From: Mucilaginibacter sp.
Lineage (GTDB): Bacteria; Bacteroidota; Bacteroidia; Sphingobacteriales; Sphingobacteriaceae
Assembly: GCA_028287865.1 (NCBI GenBank)
Contig: JAQBOU010000217.1
Span: 1-37,289, forward strand
Length of the DNA stretch: 37,289 bases
Direction of reading: 5' to 3'
The notes under the pieces were generated by a model, which was given only the letters and a program-made list of their open reading frames with translations, had not been told where the DNA came from and ran no database searches. Positions 15,901 through 24,417 of the stretch are shown in pieces (the first letter of the stretch is position 1; every line of letters starts with the position of its first letter). The translations under genes and the position numbers were made by a program.

Positions 15901-16419
15901 CTACTGCTGCTTAATACTAATATTAAACTTTCCATTTGTAATTGTTTTGTTAATATCAATAGGGGAACTTGACAACTCATGCCCGGTAAGGTTAGCATTA
16001 AAAGTACCCTGCACACTGGTTGTGCTTATTGAGGTGATAGTAACAGTGTTTGGCAAAGCAGTATTTAATGAAGGATAAAATGTTAAATAACCTATATTAT
16101 ACGATAAAGATGTTGAAAGATCATTATATCCGTTTGGTATCCCTAGACTTAAAGGGTAAGTTCCTTTAGTGATATTAGCGGTTGAATTTATTATAATAAA
16201 TATGTTCTCGGGAATAGAATCGGCAGTAGTGCCATTAATTTGAAGAATATAACCACTTCCTACTAAATAGCCTTCTGTAGCTGTTGCTTTCGTATTGAAG
16301 CTTTTATCGATATTATCCACAGTTGCTGAGATAGTGTTTGATATAGAAATAGCCTTGTCTTTTTTGCATGAGGTAAAACAAACAATTAGGAGGAGTATAA
16401 TCAAAAAAGGTATTTTCAT
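15901..16419 (-). CDS. Small lipoprotein of unknown function
   Basis: Predicted lipoprotein of 172 residues: hydrophobic MKIPFLIILLLIVCFTSC with lipobox Cys18, followed by Lys-Lys-Asp. The mature part is rich in Ser, Thr, Asn and Ile, looks all-beta, and ends with a GTFNANLTG ... KTITNGKFNISI pattern. A C-terminal ITNGKFN-type strand recalls small Bacteroidota lipoproteins of the DUF6252 kind, but that match is from memory of the pattern and is tentative. It is isolated: no neighbour shares its transcript, and both flanks (398 and 513 bases) are packed with dispersed palindromic repeats. Confidence 0.75.
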   Translation of the reverse strand: MKIPFLIILLLIVCFTSCKKDKAISISNTISATVDNIDKSFNTKATATEGYLVGSGYILQINGTTADSIPENIFIIINSTANITKGTYPLSLGIPNGYNDLSTSLSYNIGYLTFYPSLNTALPNTVTITSISTTSVQGTFNANLTGHELSSSPIDINKTITNGKFNISIKQQ

Positions 16420-16539
16420 GGACAGCTATAGCATAAGATTTAGTTTAATTCTACAAGATATGTATAATTAATCAACTGTAATAAGTATTTTATTATACTA
16501 TGGTTGTAAATAGTGATGCGATTTACTATACTGCCTTGA

Positions 16540-16595
16540 TGTCCCGGCTTTGTCCCGGTTATACAAGAATGGGACAGACACAGACAAGTAGCCAG
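16540..16595. repeat. Degenerate repeat, family D copy 2
   Basis: tgtcccggctttgtcccggt, then ttatacaagaat, then gggacagacacagacaag parallels the copy at 15791-15847 word for word, including the ttatacaaga / ttgtataaga loop. Only the inner tgtccc/gggaca pairs (16552-16557 with 16570-16575) survive. Upstream of the lipoprotein gene. Confidence 0.6.
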
Positions 16596-16690
16596 AACAG
16601 ACCTACAAACAAGTCCAAAAGGTAACAATTAGCTGTTGTTAACAGAATCTTATTCATCATAAAGGACATACGGCGTTACTTATCAATCAC

Positions 16691-16720
16691 AGAAGATCCT
16701 TCACTGTGTTGAATGACAAA
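16691..16720. repeat. Short dispersed-repeat fragment, family F
   Basis: agaagatccttcactgtgtt followed by gaatgacaaa resembles a common Bacteroidota spacer repeat of the form agatccttc-act-n-gatgacaaa. Only one copy is visible in this window, so the call rests on recollection of that pattern. The rest of 16420-16932 holds other repeats and no supported gene. Confidence 0.3.
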
Positions 16721-16792
16721 TAAGGTGACTGTCCACAATGTCCATCATCACCCCTAACTCCAAACCGGACGGACGGCACAATAAATTACCCA

Positions 16793-16880
16793 CTTGTCAT
16801 TGCGATGAGGAACGAAGAAGCAATCGCGAACTTTGCAAAACGTAAATGCAAAAGCTACTCTGTATAACATGCAGTTACCG
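16793..16880. repeat. Repeat family C, copy 3
   Basis: cttgtcattgcgatgaggaa, then cgaagaagcaatcgcgaactttgca, then ctctgtataacatgcag (16858-16874). It shares its start with 15508-15525, its core with the minus-strand reading of 15740-15774, and its end with the inverse of 15533-15549. It lies about 55 bases past the stop of the glycosyltransferase gene. Confidence 0.65.
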
Positions 16881-16932
16881 TCCCCTGCGGACAGTGATGG
16901 CGGGCATTATTAAGAATACTTTTTTTGGATTC

Positions 16933-17850
16933 CTAGCTTTTTGCCATATATTTTACCTGCAATTGCTTTACAAAACGCAATCCGCGCTGTAACAGGTTGC
17001 CTTTGCGGTTTTTGAGGAATTGTTTAATTGCCTGGTATGCATGCTGATCTTCCTTAACATCAGCAGGGAATTGTTTTACTACCTTTTGTGCAATTTGTAC
17101 ATGATACATGTCTTCCTTTTTAGAATGTATCCCACTGCCGTCATTGCCTATGTTTTGAACGAGAGATGTTGATGGATTTAAAGTTAATCCTCCCTTTAAA
17201 AATATAGAGGCATACCAGCGAATAGCCCACGAATCATTTTTGCCCGCTTTATAATGTTCCAGCTGCTTCCAGAAATTCATAGTTCCTTCTATAGAAAATT
17301 GGTCGATTTTCTTTTTGTCGAACTGTTTAATCAGCACATCTGCATCGGGTTCAAAAGCTGACCAGGCCCTGGACCACGTTGCCCAGCCCCAGCTGGTGGC
17401 CGCCCTAAAGAAAAAAGTTTGATGCAGACTTTTATTAGCCAGGTTATACATATAAGCACCGATATGCATCACTTTGTCATTATTTGCATATCTGGTTAAA
17501 GCCTCATTGAAATATTGTAAGGTAAAGGGTGAAGATAGCAGGTCGTCTTCAAACACAATGATCTTGCCATATTCATTTACTAACTGTGTAACGCCGCTGA
17601 TAATTGAATTGGCTAAACCAAGATTTTCCTTACGGATAATGACTTTAACGGATTTAAAACCTGTAACCTCTTTCACCAATTGCCTTACTTGTTCCACTTT
17701 TGCCTTGTCATCCTCCGTTTTCGCAGCATCCGAAAAAATAAATAGCCGTGATTCATCCGCCAGTACATTTTTTTGAAGGTAGTTAAGCGTACGACGGGTA
17801 TGCTCAGGCCGGTTGTACACAAATAGGGCTACGGGCGCTAAATTTTGCAT
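16933..17850 (-). CDS. GNT-I-like glycosyltransferase (GT-A fold)
   Basis: Cytosolic or membrane-associated nucleotide-sugar glycosyltransferase, 305 residues, probably adding a sugar to a surface glycan. It opens with PVALFVYNRPEHTRRTLNYL, the start typical of GT-A enzymes of this group. The metal-binding acidic cluster is VFEDDLL near residues 97-103. The downstream SWGWATWSRAW block (about 152-162) is characteristic of the GNT-I/sugar-transferase-like family in bacterial polysaccharide loci. The Lys-rich C-terminus may touch the membrane. It is the last gene of the minus-strand glycan cluster, separated from the methyltransferase upstream by 285 bases filled by a palindromic repeat, so it may be transcribed separately. 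Confidence 0.87.
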   Translation of the reverse strand: MQNLAPVALFVYNRPEHTRRTLNYLQKNVLADESRLFIFSDAAKTEDDKAKVEQVRQLVKEVTGFKSVKVIIRKENLGLANSIISGVTQLVNEYGKIIVFEDDLLSSPFTLQYFNEALTRYANNDKVMHIGAYMYNLANKSLHQTFFFRAATSWGWATWSRAWSAFEPDADVLIKQFDKKKIDQFSIEGTMNFWKQLEHYKAGKNDSWAIRWYASIFLKGGLTLNPSTSLVQNIGNDGSGIHSKKEDMYHVQIAQKVVKQFPADVKEDQHAYQAIKQFLKNRKGNLLQRGLRFVKQLQVKYMAKS

Positions 17851-17873
17851 AGATGTTATTTAAAACGAGATTT

Positions 17874-18115
17874 AAAATCAAGATACTGGAGTCAAGACAC
17901 AAAAGTCAAGAATAATAAACACTAATCAACTTTATATATTGTATTAATAGTTTGGAGTCGAGATTTAAGAATCAAGACATAACGACCATTCAATATTTTT
18001 ATCAACAATTTATTTGGTATTAATAATAACAAACCACTTTTAAACAACGCTCTGCTCCCCGTCTTGCATCCTGGCTCTTGAATCTTTGCTCTACTTCTGG
18101 TCTTGCATCTTTATT
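17874..18115. repeat. Imperfect inverted repeat, family B copy 1
   Basis: agtcaagacacaaaagtcaag and agtcgagatttaagaatcaag words on the left (17890-17978) are answered by gtcttgcatcctggctcttg and a second gtcttgcatcttt on the right (18061-18114). The arms are imperfect but of the same caag/cttg vocabulary as the copy at 20885-20983. Confidence 0.6.
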
Positions 18116-18135
18116 CTTTACTCTATAATCCAATA

Positions 18136-18909
18136 TCAGAATATTTCGAGGTGTTTATCAGCCTTTTTACAAAGAACGGTATAAGCGTTTGCTAATTGTT
18201 CATTAAGCCTTTTTCCGAAAATTTTCCCCAGGTTGTTCTTAACAGTATACTCTGCTTTTATTTTCAAATCAACCATAAAGCTCTTCGTCTTTTTTTGGTT
18301 GACGTAGGTATTGAATTTAGTTACCTCAGGCGGTATGATTGAAGTAAGATCGTCCTCGACTTCAAACCCCTCAGTACCTAATAAGTAACGCAGGGAACTG
18401 GGTGTATAAACATTGATATGGCCATAAGCTAAAAAATGTTTGATCCGGGCATCAACCCCTGCCTTATAATCAAGTGGAACTTCAATAACGCAATGCCGCG
18501 CCACACGTTTTAATTCACGTAATAATATCCGTTCATGCTCCACATGCTCCAGCACATGTGAAAGGATGATCAGGTCGAAACTGTTATCGTCAAAAGGCAG
18601 GTGATAACCGTCAAAGAGCTGCACAGATTTAAGATCTTTAATATTTCTCGACTTTATATGCTCAATGCCGCTTTCAGAAATTTCCACTGCATGGTATTCA
18701 AGGGCAAAATTTTGTTCAGCCAGCAATTTTAAAATACTGCCATCACCGGCGCCAACTTCCAGCACTTTTTTATAGATGCGCCCCCGACACACATCAACTA
18801 TATGCTGCGCCTTATACTTAGCGCCCAGCATACGCCATGCCTCATCATGCTTTTCGTAAAATTCGTCGTACGCGGCTTTTACATTACCGCTGATGATCTG
18901 TTCATCCAT
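18136..18909 (-). CDS. Class I SAM-dependent methyltransferase
   Basis: Methyltransferase of 257 residues with the Rossmann-type fold. Motif I is VLEVGAGDGS (about 48-57), and a Methyltransf_11-like block LPFDDNSFDLIILSHVLEHVEH lies near 103-124, followed by LRELKRVA. In a polysaccharide locus it most likely methylates a sugar or a glycan end, but the substrate is inferred only from context. The start lies one base after the stop of the upstream methyltransferase gene, so translation is probably coupled. The C-terminal 60 residues are Lys-rich and outside the catalytic core. SAM use links it loosely to metK in the same window. Confidence 0.88.
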   Translation of the reverse strand: MDEQIISGNVKAAYDEFYEKHDEAWRMLGAKYKAQHIVDVCRGRIYKKVLEVGAGDGSILKLLAEQNFALEYHAVEISESGIEHIKSRNIKDLKSVQLFDGYHLPFDDNSFDLIILSHVLEHVEHERILLRELKRVARHCVIEVPLDYKAGVDARIKHFLAYGHINVYTPSSLRYLLGTEGFEVEDDLTSIIPPEVTKFNTYVNQKKTKSFMVDLKIKAEYTVKNNLGKIFGKRLNEQLANAYTVLCKKADKHLEIF

Positions 18910-18910
18910 A

Positions 18911-19561
18911 TTAAATACCTAAGCAATTATCGGTTCTGTAAAATATTGAAGTTGATTTCCGGTAAAATAAACCCGGCGAAATCCCGGAAAATGATAATTC
19001 TTTAAATCCTTTATTTTTGAGAAAGCTGATGCCTTCCTTGTAAAACTCGCGCTCAGAGTCATCCAAAACAATAACTCCATGTTCAGATACCGCATTTACC
19101 GACTGTTTACAGCAATTTATCCGGTCGCGTCCATCAACAATAATTATATCAAACTTTTCTTCGAGCTTTACAGGAACCCTGCAATAATCGCCGTCTCTTA
19201 TCAGCTCGCAAAAAATCATTTCTGAATTTTCGGGTTTTGAATTTTGTATTTTATCAAACCAGTCTTTATCGTGCTCTACAGAAACCACCAATCCGGCAAA
19301 TTTACTATAAAAAAAAGTGGAATTGCCAGACCCAAATTCAAAAACAGTATGCTGCTTTTTTAACCTTTCTTTTATAAAATCAATAAAAGAATAGGTAACC
19401 CATGGAATTGGATTGTTATCCTGATCTACCGGCGATTTGCTGTCAAACGCATTAAACCATCCTATTTCATCAAGATAACCTTTGTCATTAAACGCCAGCA
19501 AAGTGCGCAACCTTCTGGGACTTGTAAATACTTTAAAAAGTAAGTTGATTTTATTACTCAT
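18911..19561 (-). CDS. FkbM-like class I methyltransferase
   Basis: Putative SAM-dependent methyltransferase, 216 residues. A motif I variant VFEFGSGNSTFFYS lies near 74-87, an acidic VSVEHDKDW (ribose-binding position) near 93-101, and FDIIIVDGRDR near 136-146, then GVIVLDDSER. This pattern is seen in FkbM-like and related enzymes of surface-glycan clusters. It overlaps the flippase gene by 4 bases (ATGA) and ends one base before the next methyltransferase start, giving a tight three-gene unit. The substrate is unknown. Confidence 0.83.
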   Translation of the reverse strand: MSNKINLLFKVFTSPRRLRTLLAFNDKGYLDEIGWFNAFDSKSPVDQDNNPIPWVTYSFIDFIKERLKKQHTVFEFGSGNSTFFYSKFAGLVVSVEHDKDWFDKIQNSKPENSEMIFCELIRDGDYCRVPVKLEEKFDIIIVDGRDRINCCKQSVNAVSEHGVIVLDDSEREFYKEGISFLKNKGFKELSFSGISPGLFYRKSTSIFYRTDNCLGI

Positions 19562-20874
19562 CGTTTAATGATTTTTTGAACCAGCGAAATTAAAAATAAT
19601 GATTTAAACATCATTATCCCCTGGTCGCTAACTTTGGGGATAAATATAATAAAGAATGTAGCGCTTGCATAAGCTACCAATGTAGCAATAGCCGCACCCA
19701 TCATTCCCATGTGCGGTATTAATATAAGGTTTAGCACGATATTAACTATTGCTCCAAAGCCGGTACGGATAAAGGTAAGCTTGTTGAAATTTTCAGCAAT
19801 TAAATACTGACTGCTGGCGGCGCCTAAAAACACAAATACCCCCGACCAAATATGTACTGCTAAAGTAGGTGCAGCGTATGCATACTCCGGCTTATACAAT
19901 TTATAAATTAATGGCGCGGCAAATGTGATCACTAACGCTGTTGGCACACTCATATAAACCATCAAATCGTATAAATGTTGTATCCGTTTTTTATACCTGG
20001 CAATATCATCACGTTTAGCATTTAAAATTGCAGGGAATAAGGAAGTAACGATTACAGCCGGAATAAAATTCCAGGCTTCGCTTAACTGGGCAACGGTAGC
20101 ATAAGCCCCGGCTTCTTTAAGTCCGTACATGTTTTGCAACATGATCTGGTCTATCTTCATGTATAAGGCAACCATTACCCCTGAGATCATCAATGGCCAT
20201 GAATAATGCAGTAATTTTTTTGATAATTTAAAATTGAATGTCCAGTTGAGAATGCTTCGTTGCTTGCGCTGGTAGGTAAAATAATATCCGATGGCTAACA
20301 ATAAAAAATCAATTGTGTAAGCATAAACGAACCACACGAGCGGCATTCTTAAATATATTAAAAGCAGTTTTATAATGGCTGATGCCACATTGCCAATAAT
20401 TTGTACCTGCATAATATATTTTGACTGTACCTGGCTCTGGAAATAAGAATCAATTACATTAAATGCCTGTATAATACCGATGGTTGAAAAAATGAGCACA
20501 TAATGATACGGCGTTCCTTTTGCGGGATAAATTTCATAGGCGAGCCAGATTAAAGGGAGACAACAAAATCCGGAAAATATCTTCATCCAAAAAGATGTGC
20601 CTAAAATCTGATCGCGATTTTCAGGAAACTGGTGGAGTTCTTTAACAATAAACTGATCGAGCCCAAGGGTTGCAATCGCCGAAAAAAAATAAATATAAAC
20701 AGTACCGCCGTTTAAAATACCGTTGTTTGACCTATGCAGATAATTGGTTACGCTGATGCCTACTATCATTTTTATTAGCAGGCTGCCTATTCTGCCAACA
20801 AACAGCATCCCTGTATTTTTAAAATACTTTTCAAATGCCTGCTGGTCAAAACCTGGGATAGTAGGGAAACGCAT
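19558..20874 (-). CDS. Polysaccharide flippase, Wzx/MATE-like
   Basis: Membrane transporter of the MOP superfamily expected to flip lipid-linked oligosaccharide across the inner membrane. 438 residues with about 12 hydrophobic segments. The N-terminal FEKYFKNTGMLFVGRIGSLLIKMIVG and the YLHRSNNGILNGGTVY loop match oligosaccharide flippases, as does the mid-protein ISGVMVALYMKIDQIMLQ segment. It starts the coupled unit with two methyltransferases. Upstream, a palindromic repeat (20885-20983) separates it from the YfhO-like gene. No glycan polymerase or initiating transferase is in the window, so this is a partial or unconventional glycan cluster. Confidence 0.9.
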   Translation of the reverse strand: MRFPTIPGFDQQAFEKYFKNTGMLFVGRIGSLLIKMIVGISVTNYLHRSNNGILNGGTVYIYFFSAIATLGLDQFIVKELHQFPENRDQILGTSFWMKIFSGFCCLPLIWLAYEIYPAKGTPYHYVLIFSTIGIIQAFNVIDSYFQSQVQSKYIMQVQIIGNVASAIIKLLLIYLRMPLVWFVYAYTIDFLLLAIGYYFTYQRKQRSILNWTFNFKLSKKLLHYSWPLMISGVMVALYMKIDQIMLQNMYGLKEAGAYATVAQLSEAWNFIPAVIVTSLFPAILNAKRDDIARYKKRIQHLYDLMVYMSVPTALVITFAAPLIYKLYKPEYAYAAPTLAVHIWSGVFVFLGAASSQYLIAENFNKLTFIRTGFGAIVNIVLNLILIPHMGMMGAAIATLVAYASATFFIIFIPKVSDQGIMMFKSLFLISLVQKIIKR

Positions 20875-20884
20875 ATTTTATAAA

Positions 20885-20983
20885 AATCAAGAGCCAAGAT
20901 ACAAGAATCAGGACATAAGAAGTAAGATCACATAAAAAAGCCAGAGACTAAGACAAAACGCTCTTGGTTCCTGGCTCTTGATT
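20885..20983. repeat. Imperfect inverted repeat, family B copy 2
   Basis: AATCAAGAGCC (20885-20895) and GGCTCTTGATT (20973-20983) are exact reverse complements, flanked inside by more caag and cttg words. It lies between the YfhO-like gene and the flippase start. Confidence 0.65.
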
Positions 20984-21066
20984 CTTTCCTGTACTGATTC
21001 TGAAACTTCTATTTGCGCTCATTGTAACGAGTGCTTAATATAAGCTTGCGATTGTATCACCCGGTA

Positions 21067-23547
21067 TTATTTTTTCTTAGTAACGACCACTGGCTTCTTC
21101 CTTTTTGTTTCTGTATAAACGGCGCCTGCTAGGGCAAGTGCCAGTAGAACAGAGCCAGCCATTGAGATTTTCTCGCCGGTATAATAGGATGCAGGGTGAA
21201 ATATAAACTCGATCTTATGGTTTCCAACCGGGATCAGCGCCGCACGTAAAAGATAATCGGCACGGAAATAAGGCTGTTCTTTTCCGTCAATCAGCATTTT
21301 CCAGCCTTTCGAATAATAAATCTCTGAGAAAATAGCAACCTGGTCTGTAGTGGAGCCTGTTTGGTAGGTTAAATGATCGGGATTATAGTTTGTCAATTTG
21401 ATAGTTGCATTCGGATCGCCTCCTAATTGCCTTCCATTGATCAGGCTTTTGTATTGCTTATCAACTATAGCTTCATCTTTGGGTGCAAAGCTGCTGATAG
21501 CCTGCATTTCCTGATCGGCGTTATCAACCAGCTTTACGCTTTTTACAAACCAAGAATGTCCGCAGGCTGTTACATTGGCAACCATACTTAAATTACCTGA
21601 TTTATCCTGTTCAATGAGATACTTTGTGTTCAGCATGTCCAACACGTCATGATTTGGCGGATTCACAGCCAATTGGTTATCTATCAGCTCATCATACCGT
21701 TTTAAACGTGCCGCTGAGTAACCGCTTATTGATTTATGGAAAAATGGATTGTAGGTATCACGCTTTATATCGGCAGTCAAATCAAAAACACGGAAATCAG
21801 GATCAGGATCTTTTGCAATAAACTGGTCAACCTGCCTTGGTTTTACAACCTGTTCAACATCCTGTTTATCCTGGAAAGAATCATCTTTAAGGAAACGCTT
21901 ATCAACCTGCCAAAGGTCAACCAATATAATTGCAGCAAAAGCAACCGACAATATTGTTGCACTTATTTTTTGTTTTATAAATGCCCATATAATACCAAAA
22001 GTTAACAGTATAAAAACTAACGAACGTATTGCATCTGCCCGTTCAATATCTTCCCTGTCTTTTACCAATGCATTCATTATGTTGCTGGCAGCTTCGTTGT
22101 TGCCACCTAGAAATTGACTTATCTGTCCGGTAAAAGCCAGCTGGCCACTCTGTTTAAAGCTTAAAAACAATTCGGGATAGATGATTAATATTAAAGCGAG
22201 TCCACCTGTAATATAAAGAGCTGTTTTTAGTTTTTTAAACAATGTTGCTTTATCCGTATCTGTAATAACTTCATTAACAGCAAGCAAGGCAAGGATAGGT
22301 ACACACAAACCCGTTATCGACAGTATGGATTCTATTGCACGAAATTTGTTATAAAGCGGGAAATAACTGAAGAAAAGATCAGATACATAGGGGAACGAAT
22401 TTCCAAATGACAGCAGTATAGTTAATGTTACCGACGCCAGCAACCACCATTTTAATCGGCTTTTAACAATTAATAGACCATATATAAACAGAAAGCAAAT
22501 TACAGCCCCTAAATAATGCGGTCCACTAGTTAGCGGTTTATCTCCCCAATAGGATGATAATCCCTGAACCAATCTTTCTGCCTGATCTTGCGGAACCCTT
22601 GACGATTCAAAAGCTTTTACGAGATTAGAATTAGGCACGTCGATTGATGACAGGCCGGTTTCACCGCCATAGGCATTTGGTACTAAAAAGGTAAGTGTTT
22701 CTCCAACGGTTTGGCTGTATTCATATGCATAATCTTTAGTAAGCCCGTTGCTTGGTTCTTTGATATGCTGGGTCAAATTGGACTGGCCACGAATAGTGTC
22801 TTTGCCGTAATCGTAAGTGCTCCACAATAATGAAGCATTCACTATAATAGCAAGGAGTGTGGCGACAGCAATAAATCCCATTGATTTTATAAACGCATCA
22901 ATAGTTTTATCTTTAACGGCCCTGTATAATTCAAATCCTATAAATATTAAAATAACTATAAGTAAATAGTAAGTCATTTGAATGTGATTCGCACGAATCT
23001 CCATTGATAGAAATAACGCCATTAACGAACCGCCCAACCAATAATTACCTCTTAAAATTAAGATGATGCTCGCCAGAATTGGCGCAAAGAAACAGATGGC
23101 GAAAGCCTGGTTGGAGTGTCCTGCAGCAAGCAGCACAATGTTATAGGTTGAAAAAGTAAAAGCAATGGCGCCGGCTGCTGCCAGCCATGGATTGAGTTTT
23201 AAAACGTTAAACAAGAAATAAGCTCCAAAAAATAATATAAACGCCAGGTAAATAGGGTTTGGAAACATAGCCGTAACGCCCTTTACTACCCAGGTAGTTA
23301 AATTATTAGGGTAGGGAGCCCAGATTTGGAACGCAGGCATACCACCATAAATCTGGTTAGTCCATAAGATAGTGGTATCTTTTGCTTTATAGTCGTTAAT
23401 TTCTTTTTGGGTTGACTGGGCGCCTAAAACGTCGCCTTGCCCCAAAGTTTTACCCTGAAAAGCAGGAGTAAAATACAAGAAGCAAACCACCAAGAAAATT
23501 GCAGCAACCAAAAAGTGAATGCTATTGCGTTTAAACCAGTTATTCAT
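21067..23547 (-). CDS. YfhO-family GT-C-like membrane protein
   Basis: Large polytopic inner-membrane protein, 826 residues, with about 13 membrane helices followed by a soluble domain and one more helix before a basic KKK tail. It belongs to the YfhO family, linked in Gram-positives to glycosylation of lipoteichoic acid and related polymers. N-terminal features: a first helix, a GQGDVLGAQSTQKE loop carrying an acidic residue at the expected GT-C catalytic site, and an IYGGMPAFQIW motif. The C-terminal part (about 560-790) is periplasmic, with a YSKGWKMLIDGKEQPYFRADYLLRAALIPVG pattern seen in pieces in this family. It is the first gene of the glycan cluster on this strand. The glycan acceptor is unknown. 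Confidence 0.88.
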   Translation of the reverse strand: MNNWFKRNSIHFLVAAIFLVVCFLYFTPAFQGKTLGQGDVLGAQSTQKEINDYKAKDTTILWTNQIYGGMPAFQIWAPYPNNLTTWVVKGVTAMFPNPIYLAFILFFGAYFLFNVLKLNPWLAAAGAIAFTFSTYNIVLLAAGHSNQAFAICFFAPILASIILILRGNYWLGGSLMALFLSMEIRANHIQMTYYLLIVILIFIGFELYRAVKDKTIDAFIKSMGFIAVATLLAIIVNASLLWSTYDYGKDTIRGQSNLTQHIKEPSNGLTKDYAYEYSQTVGETLTFLVPNAYGGETGLSSIDVPNSNLVKAFESSRVPQDQAERLVQGLSSYWGDKPLTSGPHYLGAVICFLFIYGLLIVKSRLKWWLLASVTLTILLSFGNSFPYVSDLFFSYFPLYNKFRAIESILSITGLCVPILALLAVNEVITDTDKATLFKKLKTALYITGGLALILIIYPELFLSFKQSGQLAFTGQISQFLGGNNEAASNIMNALVKDREDIERADAIRSLVFILLTFGIIWAFIKQKISATILSVAFAAIILVDLWQVDKRFLKDDSFQDKQDVEQVVKPRQVDQFIAKDPDPDFRVFDLTADIKRDTYNPFFHKSISGYSAARLKRYDELIDNQLAVNPPNHDVLDMLNTKYLIEQDKSGNLSMVANVTACGHSWFVKSVKLVDNADQEMQAISSFAPKDEAIVDKQYKSLINGRQLGGDPNATIKLTNYNPDHLTYQTGSTTDQVAIFSEIYYSKGWKMLIDGKEQPYFRADYLLRAALIPVGNHKIEFIFHPASYYTGEKISMAGSVLLALALAGAVYTETKRKKPVVVTKKK

Positions 23548-23751
23548 CTAAAGTTTTATTTAGGGGATAATATATTCTTCAAAAATAGAAATTAGAATGA
23601 GAATTGGAATTATAAGTTTTATTATTAAGGTTAAATGTTATTGGAGTTGAATAGGTTGATTTTAGTGGATAAATACGACGATATAAATAATCGCTTCCGA
23701 TAAGGCTAAATTTATTCAACGGCGCATTCAGGGTAACTTACTAAGCTTTTA

Positions 23752-24042
23752 TCATGCTTGCCCTTTGAAAAGGAAAAACATTACAACAAGCACCGCAAGA
23801 CTTATGCAATAAGAAATGATGGCGATCCGGGTGAATTCTTCGCGGTTTTTACGGATGGTAAAATAATTATAAACAGCCAATGAGCCTATAACTACCCAAA
23901 AAAACCAGTTGATATGGTTACGGTTTGTAAACAGCGTAAGGTCTATGGCTACAACAATAAAGTTAGCTATCATCAGAAGGGTAGATTCCGGTGTATTATT
24001 GTGCCTCCTTCGGCGCTTAAATACTTCTTCTGGTATCATCAT
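23752..24042 (-). CDS. Small membrane protein of unknown function
   Basis: Protein of 96 residues with an Arg-rich N-terminus (KRRRRH at about 9-14) and three predicted membrane segments at about 21-39, 45-60 and 73-92. I do not recognise the family. It starts 9 bases after the stop of the DUF4834 gene, so they should be co-transcribed and may work together in the envelope. Downstream are 204 AT-rich bases before the YfhO-like start, with no clear terminator. Confidence 0.7.
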   Translation of the reverse strand: MMIPEEVFKRRRRHNNTPESTLLMIANFIVVAIDLTLFTNRNHINWFFWVVIGSLAVYNYFTIRKNREEFTRIAIISYCISLAVLVVMFFLFKGQA

Positions 24043-24051
24043 GATTGATAA

Positions 24052-24306
24052 CTATTTTATTTCCTCATAATCCACAAATTCGCCCTCTGAGTCAGGAATT
24101 GTGCCTTTTTTTGGATCGGGAACATGGTCTACTTTTATTTTTGCCGATGTAGTATTGCGGGTGTAATTTTGTTGCTGGTTTCGTTGTTGCTGCTGTGCTT
24201 TATTAATTACACCCTGAAAAAGCATAGGCAAAAATATGCGCACTAAACTGCGTACAATGTATAAAATTAAAATTGCGGTGATCAGGAAACTAAGAAACTC
24301 TGGCAT
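24052..24306 (-). CDS. DUF4834 family small membrane-anchored protein
   Basis: Short protein with one N-terminal membrane segment (MPEFLSFLITAILILYIVRSL) and a polar Gln-rich tail ending in an acidic EGEFVDYEEIK, the pattern of DUF4834 proteins found only in Bacteroidota. I chose the start at 24306 (84 residues) rather than the in-frame ATG at 24348 (98 residues). The hydrophobic helix begins right after the inner Met, and a TATATTTG -7 box at 24326-24333 would start transcription downstream of the outer ATG. Function is unknown. It is followed after 9 bases by the small membrane protein gene. Confidence 0.75.
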   Translation of the reverse strand: MPEFLSFLITAILILYIVRSLVRIFLPMLFQGVINKAQQQQRNQQQNYTRNTTSAKIKVDHVPDPKKGTIPDSEGEFVDYEEIK

Positions 24307-24325
24307 GTTTGATAAATTAAACTCA

Positions 24326-24333
24326 CAAATATA
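24326..24333 (-). promoter_or_regulatory. Putative -7 box for the DUF4834 gene
   Basis: CAAATATA on the plus strand is TATATTTG on the gene strand. It would place the transcript start at about 24319, 13 bases before the inner ATG, which supports the shorter start. No -33 TTG at the ideal distance. Confidence 0.45.
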
Positions 24334-24417
24334 ATAATATAACGGCAAAAATGTTTGGTTATGATTTTGCTTTGTTATTTGACGCAGCCTTGATTGTGTT
24401 TGTTAAATTAATTTTAG

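Noticed and set aside
16440..16628. 62-codon minus-strand open frame upstream of the lipoprotein gene
   Set aside because: It is composed largely of the family D repeat and flanking spacer sequence, so it is unlikely to be coding.
15503..16932. CRISPR array or tRNA remnants in the repeat-rich spacers
   Set aside because: The repeats are few, differ in length, are inverted and irregularly spaced, and no cas gene or cloverleaf is present.
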